Source: Fimbriiglobus sp.
Lineage (GTDB): Bacteria; Planctomycetota; Planctomycetia; Gemmatales; Gemmataceae
Direction of reading: 5' to 3'
DNA length: 47,006 nucleotides
NCBI GenBank assembly: GCA_025352235.1
Contig: JANXTU010000089.1
Location: 1-47,006, forward strand
In this document: piece by piece, positions 8,353 to 16,632 of the stretch
Layout: each line of letters begins with the position of its first letter
Position numbering within the stretch: the stretch's first letter is position 1
Program-made: the position numbers and the translations under genes
The notes under the pieces: model-generated
Database searches by the model: none
The model's input: the letters and a program-made list of their open reading frames with translations, nothing else
What the model was told of the DNA's origin: nothing

Positions 8353-9180
8353 ATGCGGCGAGATTTGGCGGGGCGGTCGATCCTCATCACCGGCGCGTCC
8401 CGTGGGATCGGCCGAAGAATTGCGACGCGTTTGGCCAAACTCGGAGCAAGGTTGACCGTCGCGGCGCGTTCCGAGGATGAACTCGCCTCGCTTGTGGCCG
8501 GAATTCGAGCCCACGGTGGCGTCGCCGAGTCCGTTTCGGTCGATTTGACCGATCCCCTGCAACAGGAACGGCTTGTGTCGGGGGCCGTCGAACGCTACGG
8601 CGGGCTCGACATCCTCGTCAACGCGGCCGGAGTCGCAAGTTTCGGCGAGTTCGCGACCTCGACGCCCGAGATTTTGAGAAAGGTGATGGAGATTAACTTC
8701 TTCGTGCCAACGGAGTTGATGCGGCTGGCCCGACCGCACTTGGCAGAAAGTGCCCAAACCGGGTATCGTCCGGCGATTCTGAATCTGGCGAGCATCTGCG
8801 GGCGTTGCGGCATCCCGAGTTTGCCGGAGCATTGCGCCAGCAAGCACGCCCTCGTCGGTCTCACCGAAACCGTGCGATCCGAGTTCGCCCGCTTCGGGAT
8901 CGACGTGTTGCTGGTGTTGCCGGGGGTCGTGCAATCGGACGATTTGCAGCGGCACTTGCTCCGCAACGAGGGGCGGATTTATTTGAATTTCGAAGGGGCC
9001 CAGAAGGCCGACGCTGTCGCCGATGCGGTGGTGACGAGTCTGATCCGCAACCGGCGCGAACGGGCCGTCGGATTCGTGTCGCGGGTCGTCTGGTGGTCCC
9101 GGCGACTCTGGCCGCGGGTTTTGAGGTTGGTGATGCTGAGGAAGGTGCAGAAGTTCGCGGCGCGGCAGACGAAAGGCTGA
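8353..9180 (+). CDS. SDR-family oxidoreductase with His in place of the catalytic Tyr
   Basis: A 275-residue classical short-chain dehydrogenase/reductase. The Rossmann glycine motif TGASRGIG is at residues 13-20, NAAG at 90-93, the structural Asn at 115 and catalytic Ser at 147. The Tyr of YxxxK is replaced: the sequence reads HCASK at 160-164, with Lys164 kept. The position is exactly 13 residues after Ser147, where Tyr should be, and CAT differs from TAT by one base. Members of the family reduce ketones or oxidise alcohols, including ketoacyl chains in lipid synthesis. A basic C-terminal region (RRLWPRVLRLVMLRKVQK) could associate with membrane. It is the first gene of the rightward run and ends two bases before the asparagine-synthase-like gene. 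Confidence 0.88.
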   Translation: MRRDLAGRSILITGASRGIGRRIATRLAKLGARLTVAARSEDELASLVAGIRAHGGVAESVSVDLTDPLQQERLVSGAVERYGGLDILVNAAGVASFGEFATSTPEILRKVMEINFFVPTELMRLARPHLAESAQTGYRPAILNLASICGRCGIPSLPEHCASKHALVGLTETVRSEFARFGIDVLLVLPGVVQSDDLQRHLLRNEGRIYLNFEGAQKADAVADAVVTSLIRNRRERAVGFVSRVVWWSRRLWPRVLRLVMLRKVQKFAARQTKG

Positions 9181-9182
9181 GC

Positions 9183-11183
9183 ATGTGCGGGATCGCGGGG
9201 ATGATCGACTTGACCGGCGGGCGACGGATGGCCCCGCGCGGAGCCGTCGCGCGCATGGCCAAGGCGATTGCGCACCGCGGGCCGGACGAAGATGGCTTCC
9301 TCGACGAACCGGGGCTGCACCTCGCCAACACGAGGTTGTCGATTGTCGGACTGGCCGACGGTCGCCAACCGATTGCGAACGAAGATGGCAGCGTCGTGAC
9401 GGTTTTCAACGGCGAGTTTTACAACTACGCCGAAACGAAGGCCGCGCTCCAAGCGAAGGGGCACACCTTTCGCACGCATACCGACACGGAATTGATCCCG
9501 CACCTCTGGGAAGAGCACGGTACCGGCTTTCTCGATCACCTCCGCGGGCAATTCGCTATCTGCGTCTACGACCGCAAGTCGCGGGAACTCGTCCTTGGCC
9601 GGGATCGCGCCGGAATCTGCCCGCTCTTTTATTCCGTCCAGCGGATCGACGGCACCGATTGGCTGCTGTTCGCCTCGGAAATCAAAGCGATCTTCGCCTC
9701 CGGGTTCGTGACGCCGCGGGCCGATCCCGCCGGGCTCAGCCAAGTCCTGAGCTTCTTCGCGATCCCCGGCCCCGCGACGATGTTCCAAGGCGTGCAGTCC
9801 GTTCTCCCCGGTCGCTACTTGCACCTGAAACCGGGGCGGGCGAGCGTCGCGGCGCAAACGCAGCAGCGCATTTACTGGGAAGTGAACTACCCGGATCGCG
9901 GGGAAGAAGATTACGGTGCGGACGAATCCAAGATCGTCGATGAATTCGAATCCGTCCTCTATTCGGCGATCGATCGGCGATTGCGGGCCGATGTGCCGGT
10001 GGTGTCGTATCTGTCGGGTGGCGTCGATTCCTCCCTCGTTGTGGCGATGGCCTGCCGGGCGCTCGGCCGGGCGATCCCGACCTTCACCGTCGCGGTGACC
10101 AAAGAAGGCTTCAACGAAGAGAGCGAAGCCCTGCAAACCGCGAAGTTTCTCGGTTGTTCGCCGATCGTCGTGCCCTGCGGCGATGCGGAACTCCGCGGGG
10201 ATTATCCGGAGTTGATCGCGGCGGCGGAGTGCCCCGTCATCGACACCGCCTGCTTGGGCCTCATGCACTTGGCCCGCTCGGTGCACCATCACGGGTACAA
10301 AGTCGCCCTGACCGGCGAAGGGGCCGACGAATGGCTCGCGGGCTACCCGTGGTTCAAAATCAGCCGGTTGACGAAATTCCTCGAGGCGGTGCCGGGGTTG
10401 GGGTTCGCCGTACGCACCGGCGCCGCCAAGTTGATGGGGCAACCGGCGTTCGCACGCGAGACCTACGACCGGCCCGAGCAGCTCTTCGGCGGGCGCAACG
10501 GCTGGCTCGATATCTACGGGATGATGAGCTTCAGCAAGCTGCGTTTCCTAACTGGCGACATGCGCACGGCCGTAATGAAGCACTCGCCGTTCGACGATCT
10601 CGAACTGCCGACGGGCTTGCGGCGCTGGCACCCCTTCCATCGGGGGATGTACCTCGGCGCCCGCGTCATGCTCGCCGGGCATTTGCTGAGTTCCAAAGGC
10701 GACCGCGTGGCGATGCACTCGTCCGTGGAAACACGCTATCCGTTCCTCGACGAAGACGTCGTCGACTTCATGGCCAAGTTGCACCCGCGCTGGAAACTCC
10801 GCGGCCTGCTGCGCGATAAATTCGTCGAGCGCAAAGTCGCCCAGCGTTGGCTGCCGAAAGACGTGGCTTGGCGACGGAAGAAGATGTTCCGCGCCCCCAT
10901 GGATAGCTGGTTCGGCCAAAACCAACCGCCAATGCCGTGGATCGAACAAGTGTTGTCGCCGGAATCGTTGCGCAAAAGCGGCTACTTCGATGTCGACGCC
11001 GTGCGGATGGCCCGCGCGCAATTGGCCGGGATGCGCACGCGCTCGCTCGGCCGGCCGGCCCTCGAGATGGGCTTGACCGCCGTGATGGCGACGCAGCTTT
11101 GGCACCACCTGTTCTTGAAGGCCGACCTGTGCGAATTGCCGAGCGCGCTGCCAACGACGCCGGCGCTGGGGGTGGCCGCATGA
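9183..11183 (+). CDS. Asparagine synthase (glutamine-hydrolysing)-like amidotransferase
   Basis: A 666-residue two-domain enzyme. Met is followed by the N-terminal nucleophile Cys2 in MCGIAGMID, then RHRGPDE-like AHRGPDEDG, RLSIVGL, NGEFYNY and TDTE, completing the class-II glutaminase site (about residues 1-220). The C-terminal synthetase domain carries the PP-loop SGGVDSS at 278-284 and later TGEGADEWLAGY. AsnB uses glutamine ammonia and ATP to turn aspartate into asparagine. Relatives in biosynthetic clusters amidate other carboxylates, and the company it keeps here (an SDR, an exporter and squalene genes) makes that alternative worth keeping. The start is fixed because Cys must be residue 2. 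The last bases overlap the permease gene (ATGA). Confidence 0.93.
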   Translation: MCGIAGMIDLTGGRRMAPRGAVARMAKAIAHRGPDEDGFLDEPGLHLANTRLSIVGLADGRQPIANEDGSVVTVFNGEFYNYAETKAALQAKGHTFRTHTDTELIPHLWEEHGTGFLDHLRGQFAICVYDRKSRELVLGRDRAGICPLFYSVQRIDGTDWLLFASEIKAIFASGFVTPRADPAGLSQVLSFFAIPGPATMFQGVQSVLPGRYLHLKPGRASVAAQTQQRIYWEVNYPDRGEEDYGADESKIVDEFESVLYSAIDRRLRADVPVVSYLSGGVDSSLVVAMACRALGRAIPTFTVAVTKEGFNEESEALQTAKFLGCSPIVVPCGDAELRGDYPELIAAAECPVIDTACLGLMHLARSVHHHGYKVALTGEGADEWLAGYPWFKISRLTKFLEAVPGLGFAVRTGAAKLMGQPAFARETYDRPEQLFGGRNGWLDIYGMMSFSKLRFLTGDMRTAVMKHSPFDDLELPTGLRRWHPFHRGMYLGARVMLAGHLLSSKGDRVAMHSSVETRYPFLDEDVVDFMAKLHPRWKLRGLLRDKFVERKVAQRWLPKDVAWRRKKMFRAPMDSWFGQNQPPMPWIEQVLSPESLRKSGYFDVDAVRMARAQLAGMRTRSLGRPALEMGLTAVMATQLWHHLFLKADLCELPSALPTTPALGVAA

Positions 11184-12310
11184 GCTACGCCCTGCAAACC
11201 CTCTGGCACGAAAAGACCCGTTACGCCGCCGGGGTTGGGGCGGTCGCGTTTAGCGCCGTCCTCATGGTTCTGCAAGTCGGTTTGCTGTTGGGCCTCTTCG
11301 AAACGACGAGCATTCCTGTCGACCACACCAGTGCCCACATTTGGGTCGGGTCGCAAGACGTCCGCAGCGTCGATCTCGGCGTGCCCATCGGCATCAATTC
11401 GCACATGGCCCGGCTCACCGAGAAACCGGGCCTCGTCGGACAGCCGGAACTGTTTTTGACGGGCTACGCGAATCAGACCCGCGCTGACGGCGGCATGGAG
11501 CGCTGTTTCATCCTCGGCAGCGGCCTCGATCCGGACGCCGCCGGCGCGGCCGACGTCCTGACCCCGGAATTGCGTTCGTCGCTCACAATGCCCGATAGCA
11601 TCGTCATCGACGAATCGGAACTGGGCCGCACCGGATTGCAGAGCATCGGCAACCGCACCAAGATCAACGGCGTTGAAGTCACCCTCGTCGGCACGGTCAA
11701 GGGCATGAAAAGCCTCGCCGCCCCGTGGGTGATGTGCTCCCTCACGACGGCCCGGAAAATCTTGGCGACCTACATGACCACTGAACAGACCTCGTACTTG
11801 CTGGCCCGCGCCGAATCGCCGGAGCGGGCCAAGCAGATCGTGGCGGAGTTGAACGCCGAGTACCCGGAGATGCGGGCCTTCACCGCCGACGATTTCAGCT
11901 TCAGCTGCCGGTGGTACTGGCTGACCCGCACGAAGGCCGGCATCGCTATCGGCTACGCGGCGCTGTTGGGATTGCTCGTGGGCGCCGTCATCACCGCGCA
12001 GACGCTGTATAGCGCGACCATGGCCTCGGCCCGCGAGTTCGCCACGCTGTTGGCGCTGGGCATCCCGCGCAAGAAAATCTACGGCCTCGTCATGGAGCAA
12101 TCGTTCTGGGTCGGCGCGGCCGGGATTGTGGTGGCATTGCCCGTGGTGTACTTATTGGCGATGGGGGCCGCCGCGGGGGGCGCGAAAGTCGTGCTGCGTT
12201 GGGAGGTATTACTGGGTGCGGCCGCGCTGACGATCATCACTGCGCTCGGTTCGGGTTTGTTCGCCCTGCGGTCCGTGCGGAACATTCAACCGATGAGTTT
12301 GTTGAGGTAG
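11180..12310 (+). CDS. DevC-like ABC exporter permease
   Basis: A 376-residue membrane protein with the MacB/DevC arrangement: one N-terminal membrane helix (about 18-40, AGVGAVAFSAVLMVLQVGLL), a large extracytoplasmic domain of ~220 residues, and three C-terminal helices (about 255-280, 312-338 and 343-362). The segment ASAREFATLLALGIPRKKI before the third helix is a cytoplasmic coupling feature shared with FtsX-like permeases. DevC works with the ATPase DevA and adaptor DevB, which in cyanobacteria export heterocyst glycolipids. The start ATG overlaps the asnB-like stop as ATGA. The gene is followed by a 287-bp spacer holding a large palindromic element before the ATPase gene. Confidence 0.88.
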   Translation: MSYALQTLWHEKTRYAAGVGAVAFSAVLMVLQVGLLLGLFETTSIPVDHTSAHIWVGSQDVRSVDLGVPIGINSHMARLTEKPGLVGQPELFLTGYANQTRADGGMERCFILGSGLDPDAAGAADVLTPELRSSLTMPDSIVIDESELGRTGLQSIGNRTKINGVEVTLVGTVKGMKSLAAPWVMCSLTTARKILATYMTTEQTSYLLARAESPERAKQIVAELNAEYPEMRAFTADDFSFSCRWYWLTRTKAGIAIGYAALLGLLVGAVITAQTLYSATMASAREFATLLALGIPRKKIYGLVMEQSFWVGAAGIVVALPVVYLLAMGAAAGGAKVVLRWEVLLGAAALTIITALGSGLFALRSVRNIQPMSLLR

Positions 12311-12330
12311 AAGTTAGGAGATGGGCGATT

Positions 12331-12575
12331 CTTCGCCCCAACGGGGCCGGCGTTTACAGCCCAGGGCGGAAGCCCTGGGTGAGCGGGTAAGCTTTCTTCG
12401 CCCCAACGGGGCCGACGTAGTTGTTCAACTAAGCCGGCCCCTTTGGGGCGGAAGAACAGGCGAACCGCGCCCAGGGCTTCCGCCCTGGGCTGTAAACGCC
12501 GGCCCCGTTGGGGCGAAGAGAATTCGGCCCCGTTGGGCCGAAGAGAATTCGGCCCCGTTGGGGCGAAGAAAGATT
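12331..12575. repeat. Large palindromic element with tandem copies, between permease and ATPase genes
   Basis: Two 49-base arms at 12331-12379 and 12470-12518 are perfect inverted repeats; each arm contains its own smaller palindromes (cttcgccccaacggggccgg and cccagggcttccgccctggg). Inside the loop is another imperfect palindrome, 12396-12414 with 12435-12454. To the right, a 25-base unit beginning ggccccgttggggcgaag is repeated in tandem at 12501-12525, 12526-12550 and about 12551-12575, the middle copy with one base changed. The same cccagggcttccgccctgggct word and the ggccccgttggggcgaag word recur at 32609-32699. No transposase lies within. It resembles REP/BIME-type or MITE-like dispersed DNA. 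Confidence 0.9.
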
Positions 12576-12597
12576 CGCGGCGAGTCCAGGAGTTTCG

Positions 12598-13356
12598 ATG
12601 TCGGGATTCTCGTCCAGCCCGGTGCTCCGCGCCGTCCGCATGTCGCGGTCGTTCGGCGACGGTGCGCAGCGGCGCTTCGCCCTGAAAGACGTTTCGGTCG
12701 ATCTCTACCCCGGCCAATTGGCGTTGCTCATGGGGCCGAGCGGCAGTGGAAAATCGACCCTGCTGGCGGTGTTGTCGGGGTTGCTGCCGCCGGATAGCGG
12801 CCAAGTACTCGCCGAAGATGAGGGGCGAACGGTTGATGTTTGGGCGATGTCCGACACGCAGCGCGAGCAGTTCCGCCTCCGGCATACCGGCTTCATCTTC
12901 CAGGGGTACAACCTCTTCCCGGCGCTTTCGGCTCGCCAGCAGCTCGAAATCGTGCTGAAATGGGGAGTGGGGGTCGGCGACGCTGAAGCCCGTCGCCGCT
13001 CGGACGAGATGCTGGATCGGTTGGGTCTCGACGGGCAAAAATCGAAGAAGCCGGCGCAGCTGTCGGGCGGCGAGAAGCAACGCGTGGCCATCGGTCGGGC
13101 GCTCGTGAAAAACCCGACTTTCATCTTCGCCGACGAGCCGACCAGCGCCCTCGACTGGGAGAACGGGCGGATCGTACTGGAATTGCTGCGGGCCGCCGCC
13201 CACGCTCGCCGCGCGTCTATCTTTGTGGTGTCCCACGACGACCGGATGAAGCCCTACGCCGACGTGATCTACCATTTGGACGAAGGCCGCCTCGAAGTCG
13301 AACTCAACCCGGTGCCCCTCGCACCGGCCCCCAGCCACCAGGAGGGCTCCCGATGA
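12598..13356 (+). CDS. DevA-like ABC transporter ATP-binding protein
   Basis: A 252-residue nucleotide-binding protein. Walker A GPSGSGKST is at 46-54, the Q-loop FQGYN at 101-105, the signature LSGGE at 155-159, Walker B FIFADE at 175-180, and the H-loop VVSHDDR near 217. It belongs to the LolD/MacB/DevA type that powers FtsX-like permeases. AGGAG lies six bases ahead of the ATG at 12598. The frame is open upstream through the palindromic repeats, but that part only translates repeat DNA. Its last four bases are the ATGA start of the adaptor gene. With the genes on either side it makes a tripartite export machine. Confidence 0.93.
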   Translation: MSGFSSSPVLRAVRMSRSFGDGAQRRFALKDVSVDLYPGQLALLMGPSGSGKSTLLAVLSGLLPPDSGQVLAEDEGRTVDVWAMSDTQREQFRLRHTGFIFQGYNLFPALSARQQLEIVLKWGVGVGDAEARRRSDEMLDRLGLDGQKSKKPAQLSGGEKQRVAIGRALVKNPTFIFADEPTSALDWENGRIVLELLRAAAHARRASIFVVSHDDRMKPYADVIYHLDEGRLEVELNPVPLAPAPSHQEGSR

Positions 13357-14510
13357 TCGCCGCACGCTGGAAAGCCATGCCTTGGGTCCTCGGCGTCTGT
13401 CTGCTCGCCTTCAGCTTCGTGGCGGCCAACCGGCTGCTGCACACACAGGAGGGGAACAACGGTGCCGGCCCGGACGTGTCCAAGAAGGACGCCAAAGCGG
13501 CGCCGTCGGGCGAGGCGAAGGCCGCAGGCTTGACGGTGCTCGGGACCGTCGACGCCCCCCAAGGCGTGGGCCGCGTCGACGCTCCGTCGTTCCCCGCGCT
13601 CTCCGGCGCGACCGTGATCGCGGTGTACGTTGTGCCCGGCCAAGAGGTCAAAGTCGGCGACCCGCTGCTCAAATTCGACGACTCGTTGTTCCTCGCCAAG
13701 CTCGACCAAGCCGAGGCGGCATTGAACGCGGCGAAGTGGGACGCCGAGAAAGCCAAGGTCCAAAAAGACACGCTACCGAAGGCGATCGATCTTCAGAAAC
13801 TCGCCGTCAAGAAAGCCGAGAGCGATCTGTACTTCGCCAAAGAAGCTTACGACCGGGCGCGCGAAGCATTCGATGCGATTCTCGCGACCGACCAAATGCG
13901 GTCGGATGTCGAAAAAGATCGAGCGCGTCGGAATAATCTCGAATTGCTCAAAGGCGAGCAACTGACCGCCTCCGCAAAATTAGTGGTCGAAAAAGAGCAG
14001 AAGGAACTGGCCCTGCTGCAATCGAAACCGGTCGATGCCGATGTGCAACTCGCCGCCGCAAAAATCGCCGGCGCAACCGCAGCGGTCGCTGAGGCCAAGG
14101 CCGTGATCGAACTCGCCACCGTGAAGACCCGCAGCGCCGGTGTCGTCGAACGGTTAATCGCACACCCCGGCCGGACTTTCGGCCCCGCCACGCGTGAACC
14201 GGCGCTTTACATCGTCCCCGGCGGGGTGCGGATCGTCCGCGCCGAAGTCGAAGCCGAGTTCGCCCACAAGGTTCACGACAAGGTCGGCCGAACGGTCACC
14301 ATCTGCGATTCGCACAATTTCAATCAAACCTACGAAGGCCGGGTCACTCGCATTGCCACGAGTTACTTCCCGAACCGGGGGAGCGGGGACATGCTCGCCG
14401 TGAACCCGAGTCAAGTGCTGGAGTGCGAGATCGAAGTGCTCGACCCGACGCCCGCCGGCAAGCCGCCGCTGCGCATGGGCCAAAAGGTCCGCGTGGCGTT
14501 CGGCCCATGA
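13353..14510 (+). CDS. DevB-like periplasmic adaptor (HlyD-type membrane fusion protein)
   Basis: A 385-residue protein with one N-terminal membrane anchor (about 10-26, WVLGVCLLAFSFVAANR), then the split lipoyl domain: GATVIAVYVVPGQEVKVGDPLLKFDD on the first side, a long alpha-helical hairpin with Ala/Lys/Glu-rich heptads (about 115-245), and VKTRSAGVVERLIAHPGRTF on the return. The beta-barrel follows, with VEAEFAHKVHDKVG and RMGQKVRVAF at the C-terminus. Such adaptors link an inner-membrane exporter to the outer membrane. The start overlaps the ATPase stop (ATGA) and the stop overlaps the hpnD-like start (ATGA), so all three are translationally coupled. Confidence 0.9.
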   Translation: MIAARWKAMPWVLGVCLLAFSFVAANRLLHTQEGNNGAGPDVSKKDAKAAPSGEAKAAGLTVLGTVDAPQGVGRVDAPSFPALSGATVIAVYVVPGQEVKVGDPLLKFDDSLFLAKLDQAEAALNAAKWDAEKAKVQKDTLPKAIDLQKLAVKKAESDLYFAKEAYDRAREAFDAILATDQMRSDVEKDRARRNNLELLKGEQLTASAKLVVEKEQKELALLQSKPVDADVQLAAAKIAGATAAVAEAKAVIELATVKTRSAGVVERLIAHPGRTFGPATREPALYIVPGGVRIVRAEVEAEFAHKVHDKVGRTVTICDSHNFNQTYEGRVTRIATSYFPNRGSGDMLAVNPSQVLECEIEVLDPTPAGKPPLRMGQKVRVAFGP

Positions 14511-15358
14511 ATCTCCCCGGCTCGTTTGAATATTGCCGACGTCGCACCTTGCGATCCCGGAGTTCTTTCCGGTTCGCCTTCCGGTTGCTCCCCCCCGATA
14601 AAGTCCGGGGGATGCACGCCCTCTACGCCTTCCTCCGCGAAGCCGACGACCTCTCCGACGACCCGGACCCGCGCTGTTCCCTCGCGGATTGGCGTGAGCA
14701 GTTGAACGCCGCGCTCGCCGGGACGTTCCGCCACCGCTGCCACGCGGCGCTGCGCGATACCGTCGGGCGATACGCCATTCCACCGGAGTATCTGCACGAG
14801 GTCATCACCGGCGTCGAAGGGGATCTGCAACCGGTCAAAATCCGGACCTTCGACGATTTGAAAACCTACTGCTACCGCGTCGCCGGGGTCGTCGGCTTGG
14901 CGTGCGTTTGCATCTGGGGAGTGAAGCCTGGAGCCGATTCGGCGGCTGTCCACGCGTTGTCCCTCGAGGCCGGGTACGCCTTCCAACTCACGAATATCTT
15001 GCGAGACGTAGGCGAAGACCGCGACCGCGGCCGGGTTTATCTCCCGGCGGACGAACTGGCGTCCTTTACGCTCGACCCCTCGACGTGGCACGAGGGGCGC
15101 CACGCCCACGCGCTGCGCGAATTCTTGTATTTCCAAATCGACCGCGCCCGCGGCTTCTATCAATCAAGTGCGTCACTCGGCGACCTGTTGACGCCCGAAG
15201 GAGCGAACATCTTCCGCTTCATGTGCCGGGGCTATTCGCAATTGCTCGAACGCATCGCCGCCGCCGGGGTCGATTCACTCGATTGCCGGGTGCGGTTGAG
15301 CCACGTGCAGAAACTCAAACTGGCGGTCGGGGCGTGGGCGAACCGATGGCGAGCGTGA
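14507..15358 (+). CDS. hpnD: Squalene/phytoene synthase family protein, HpnD-like
   Basis: A 283-residue head-to-head prenyl synthase. The first substrate-Mg motif is EADDLSDD at 45-52 and the second is LTNILRDVGED at 161-171, followed by DRGRVYLP. SSFRFAFRLLPP at 19-30, then MHALYAFLRE, matches HpnD more than HpnC, whose N-terminus differs. In the HpnC-HpnD-HpnE route, farnesyl diphosphate goes to presqualene diphosphate (HpnD), hydroxysqualene (HpnC) and squalene (HpnE). A gene resembling hpnC is not in the window. A C30 carotenoid synthase role is the main alternative. The ATG at 14507 overlaps the adaptor stop, and the gene ends 13 bases inside hpnE. Confidence 0.85.
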   Translation: MNLPGSFEYCRRRTLRSRSSFRFAFRLLPPDKVRGMHALYAFLREADDLSDDPDPRCSLADWREQLNAALAGTFRHRCHAALRDTVGRYAIPPEYLHEVITGVEGDLQPVKIRTFDDLKTYCYRVAGVVGLACVCIWGVKPGADSAAVHALSLEAGYAFQLTNILRDVGEDRDRGRVYLPADELASFTLDPSTWHEGRHAHALREFLYFQIDRARGFYQSSASLGDLLTPEGANIFRFMCRGYSQLLERIAAAGVDSLDCRVRLSHVQKLKLAVGAWANRWRA

Positions 15359-16629
15359 TCGTGGTCGGCGGCGGGTTGGCCGGACTCGCAGCGACAATGT
15401 CGCTCGCCAGGCGGGGCCATGCCGTCACGCTGCTCGAAGCGCGGCCCCGGCTCGGCGGTCGGGCGTCGAGCTTTACCGATCCCGCGACCGGCACTCTGGT
15501 CGATGCCTGCCAGCACGTCAGCATGGGCTGCTGCACCGCCCTCCACGGCCTGTGCGAAACCCTTGGCATCCGCGGACTACTGGAACCGCAGAAGCGGCTC
15601 TGGTTCCGCACGCCCGACGGTCGGGAGAGCGTTTTCGCAGCCGACCCTTGGCCCGCCCCGTTCCACCTCGGCCGCGCGCTGCTGGGTGCCCACTACCTCA
15701 CGGCGCCCGAGAAACTGCGGATCGCCTACGGCATGGCGCGGTTGGTTTTGGAATCGCCGGACGCCGACCCACCTCTGGAAAAGTGGTTGCGGAAGCACCA
15801 CCAGACCCAGCGCACCATCGACCGGTTTTGGAGCGTCGTGCTCGTGAGCGCGCTCAACGAGACCGTGGCGAACGCCGGATTGAAATACGCCCGCAAAGTC
15901 TTCGTCGACGGTTTCCTGCGTAGCCGCGACGGCCACACCGTCCACGTTCCTTCGGTGCCGCTCGGCCGGTTTTACGGCGACGAACTCCGCGATTGGATGT
16001 TGCGACACGGCGTGGTCACCCGCTTGAATTGCGGCGTCCGCGAAGTGCGCTCCGGCGGTGTGACATTGCGCGATGGGGAAGTGTTGCACGCCGAAACCGT
16101 GATCCTCGCCGTACCGTTCGAGCGCGTCCTCGACCTGCTCCCGCAGGCCATCCGAGAACTGCCCTTCTTCTCCCGCATCGGCGACTTGACACCGTCGCCG
16201 ATCACGAGCGTCCATTTGTGGCTCGACCGCGAAATCTTGAATCACCCGCACGCGGTGCTGGTCGATTCCCTCGGGCACTGGGTCTTCACGCGAGGCGAGG
16301 TTTCGCCCGGCCGGTTCTATTTGCAGGTCGTCGTCAGCGCGTCGCGGGAGTTGAAATCCCTCGGCCGCGACGAGATTCAAACCCGGATTGTCGAGGACTT
16401 GAAACGGCTCTACCCGGCGATGCGGGAGGCCCGGGTGTTGCAAGCGAAAGTGGTGACGGAGCACACCGCGAGTTACAGCGTCGTGCCGGGGGTCGATGCG
16501 CTGCGTCCGACCCAACGCACGCCGATTCCCGGTTTGATCCTCGCCGGGGATTACACGCAAACTGGCTGGCCCGCCACAATGGAAGGGGCCGTCCGCAGCG
16601 GGCAACTGGCCGCGGACGCGCTGACATGA
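15346..16629 (+). CDS. hpnE: Hydroxysqualene dehydroxylase / squalene-associated FAD oxidoreductase, HpnE-like
   Basis: A 427-residue flavoprotein. VIVVGGGLAGLAAT at 4-17 is the FAD dinucleotide motif, with ARPRLGGRASSF soon after, and DACQHVSMGCCTAL at the place where HpnE has its 'DNGQHVxLG' signature. The C-terminal GLILAGDYTQTGWPATMEGA is the second FAD motif, typical of the amine-oxidase/carotenoid-desaturase superfamily. HpnE reduces hydroxysqualene to squalene, feeding hopanoid or sterol synthesis. Being paired with hpnD favours HpnE over a carotenoid desaturase. The ATG at 15346 lies within the end of hpnD. The gene converges on queE with only three bases between stops. Confidence 0.86.
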   Translation: MASVIVVGGGLAGLAATMSLARRGHAVTLLEARPRLGGRASSFTDPATGTLVDACQHVSMGCCTALHGLCETLGIRGLLEPQKRLWFRTPDGRESVFAADPWPAPFHLGRALLGAHYLTAPEKLRIAYGMARLVLESPDADPPLEKWLRKHHQTQRTIDRFWSVVLVSALNETVANAGLKYARKVFVDGFLRSRDGHTVHVPSVPLGRFYGDELRDWMLRHGVVTRLNCGVREVRSGGVTLRDGEVLHAETVILAVPFERVLDLLPQAIRELPFFSRIGDLTPSPITSVHLWLDREILNHPHAVLVDSLGHWVFTRGEVSPGRFYLQVVVSASRELKSLGRDEIQTRIVEDLKRLYPAMREARVLQAKVVTEHTASYSVVPGVDALRPTQRTPIPGLILAGDYTQTGWPATMEGAVRSGQLAADALT

Positions 16630-16632
16630 CGC

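Noticed and set aside
7875-8480. Rightward 201-codon frame overlapping the small-gene pair and the SDR start
   Set aside because: It overlaps better-supported frames and its translation is Arg/Gly-rich shadow sequence.
12501-12575. Tandem 25-base units as a possible CRISPR array
   Set aside because: The units abut without spacers and are part of the palindromic element.
15346-16629. HpnE-like gene as a carotenoid (phytoene) desaturase
   Set aside because: The DACQHVSMG signature and the adjacent HpnD-like gene fit HpnE better, though a C30 carotenoid role cannot be excluded.
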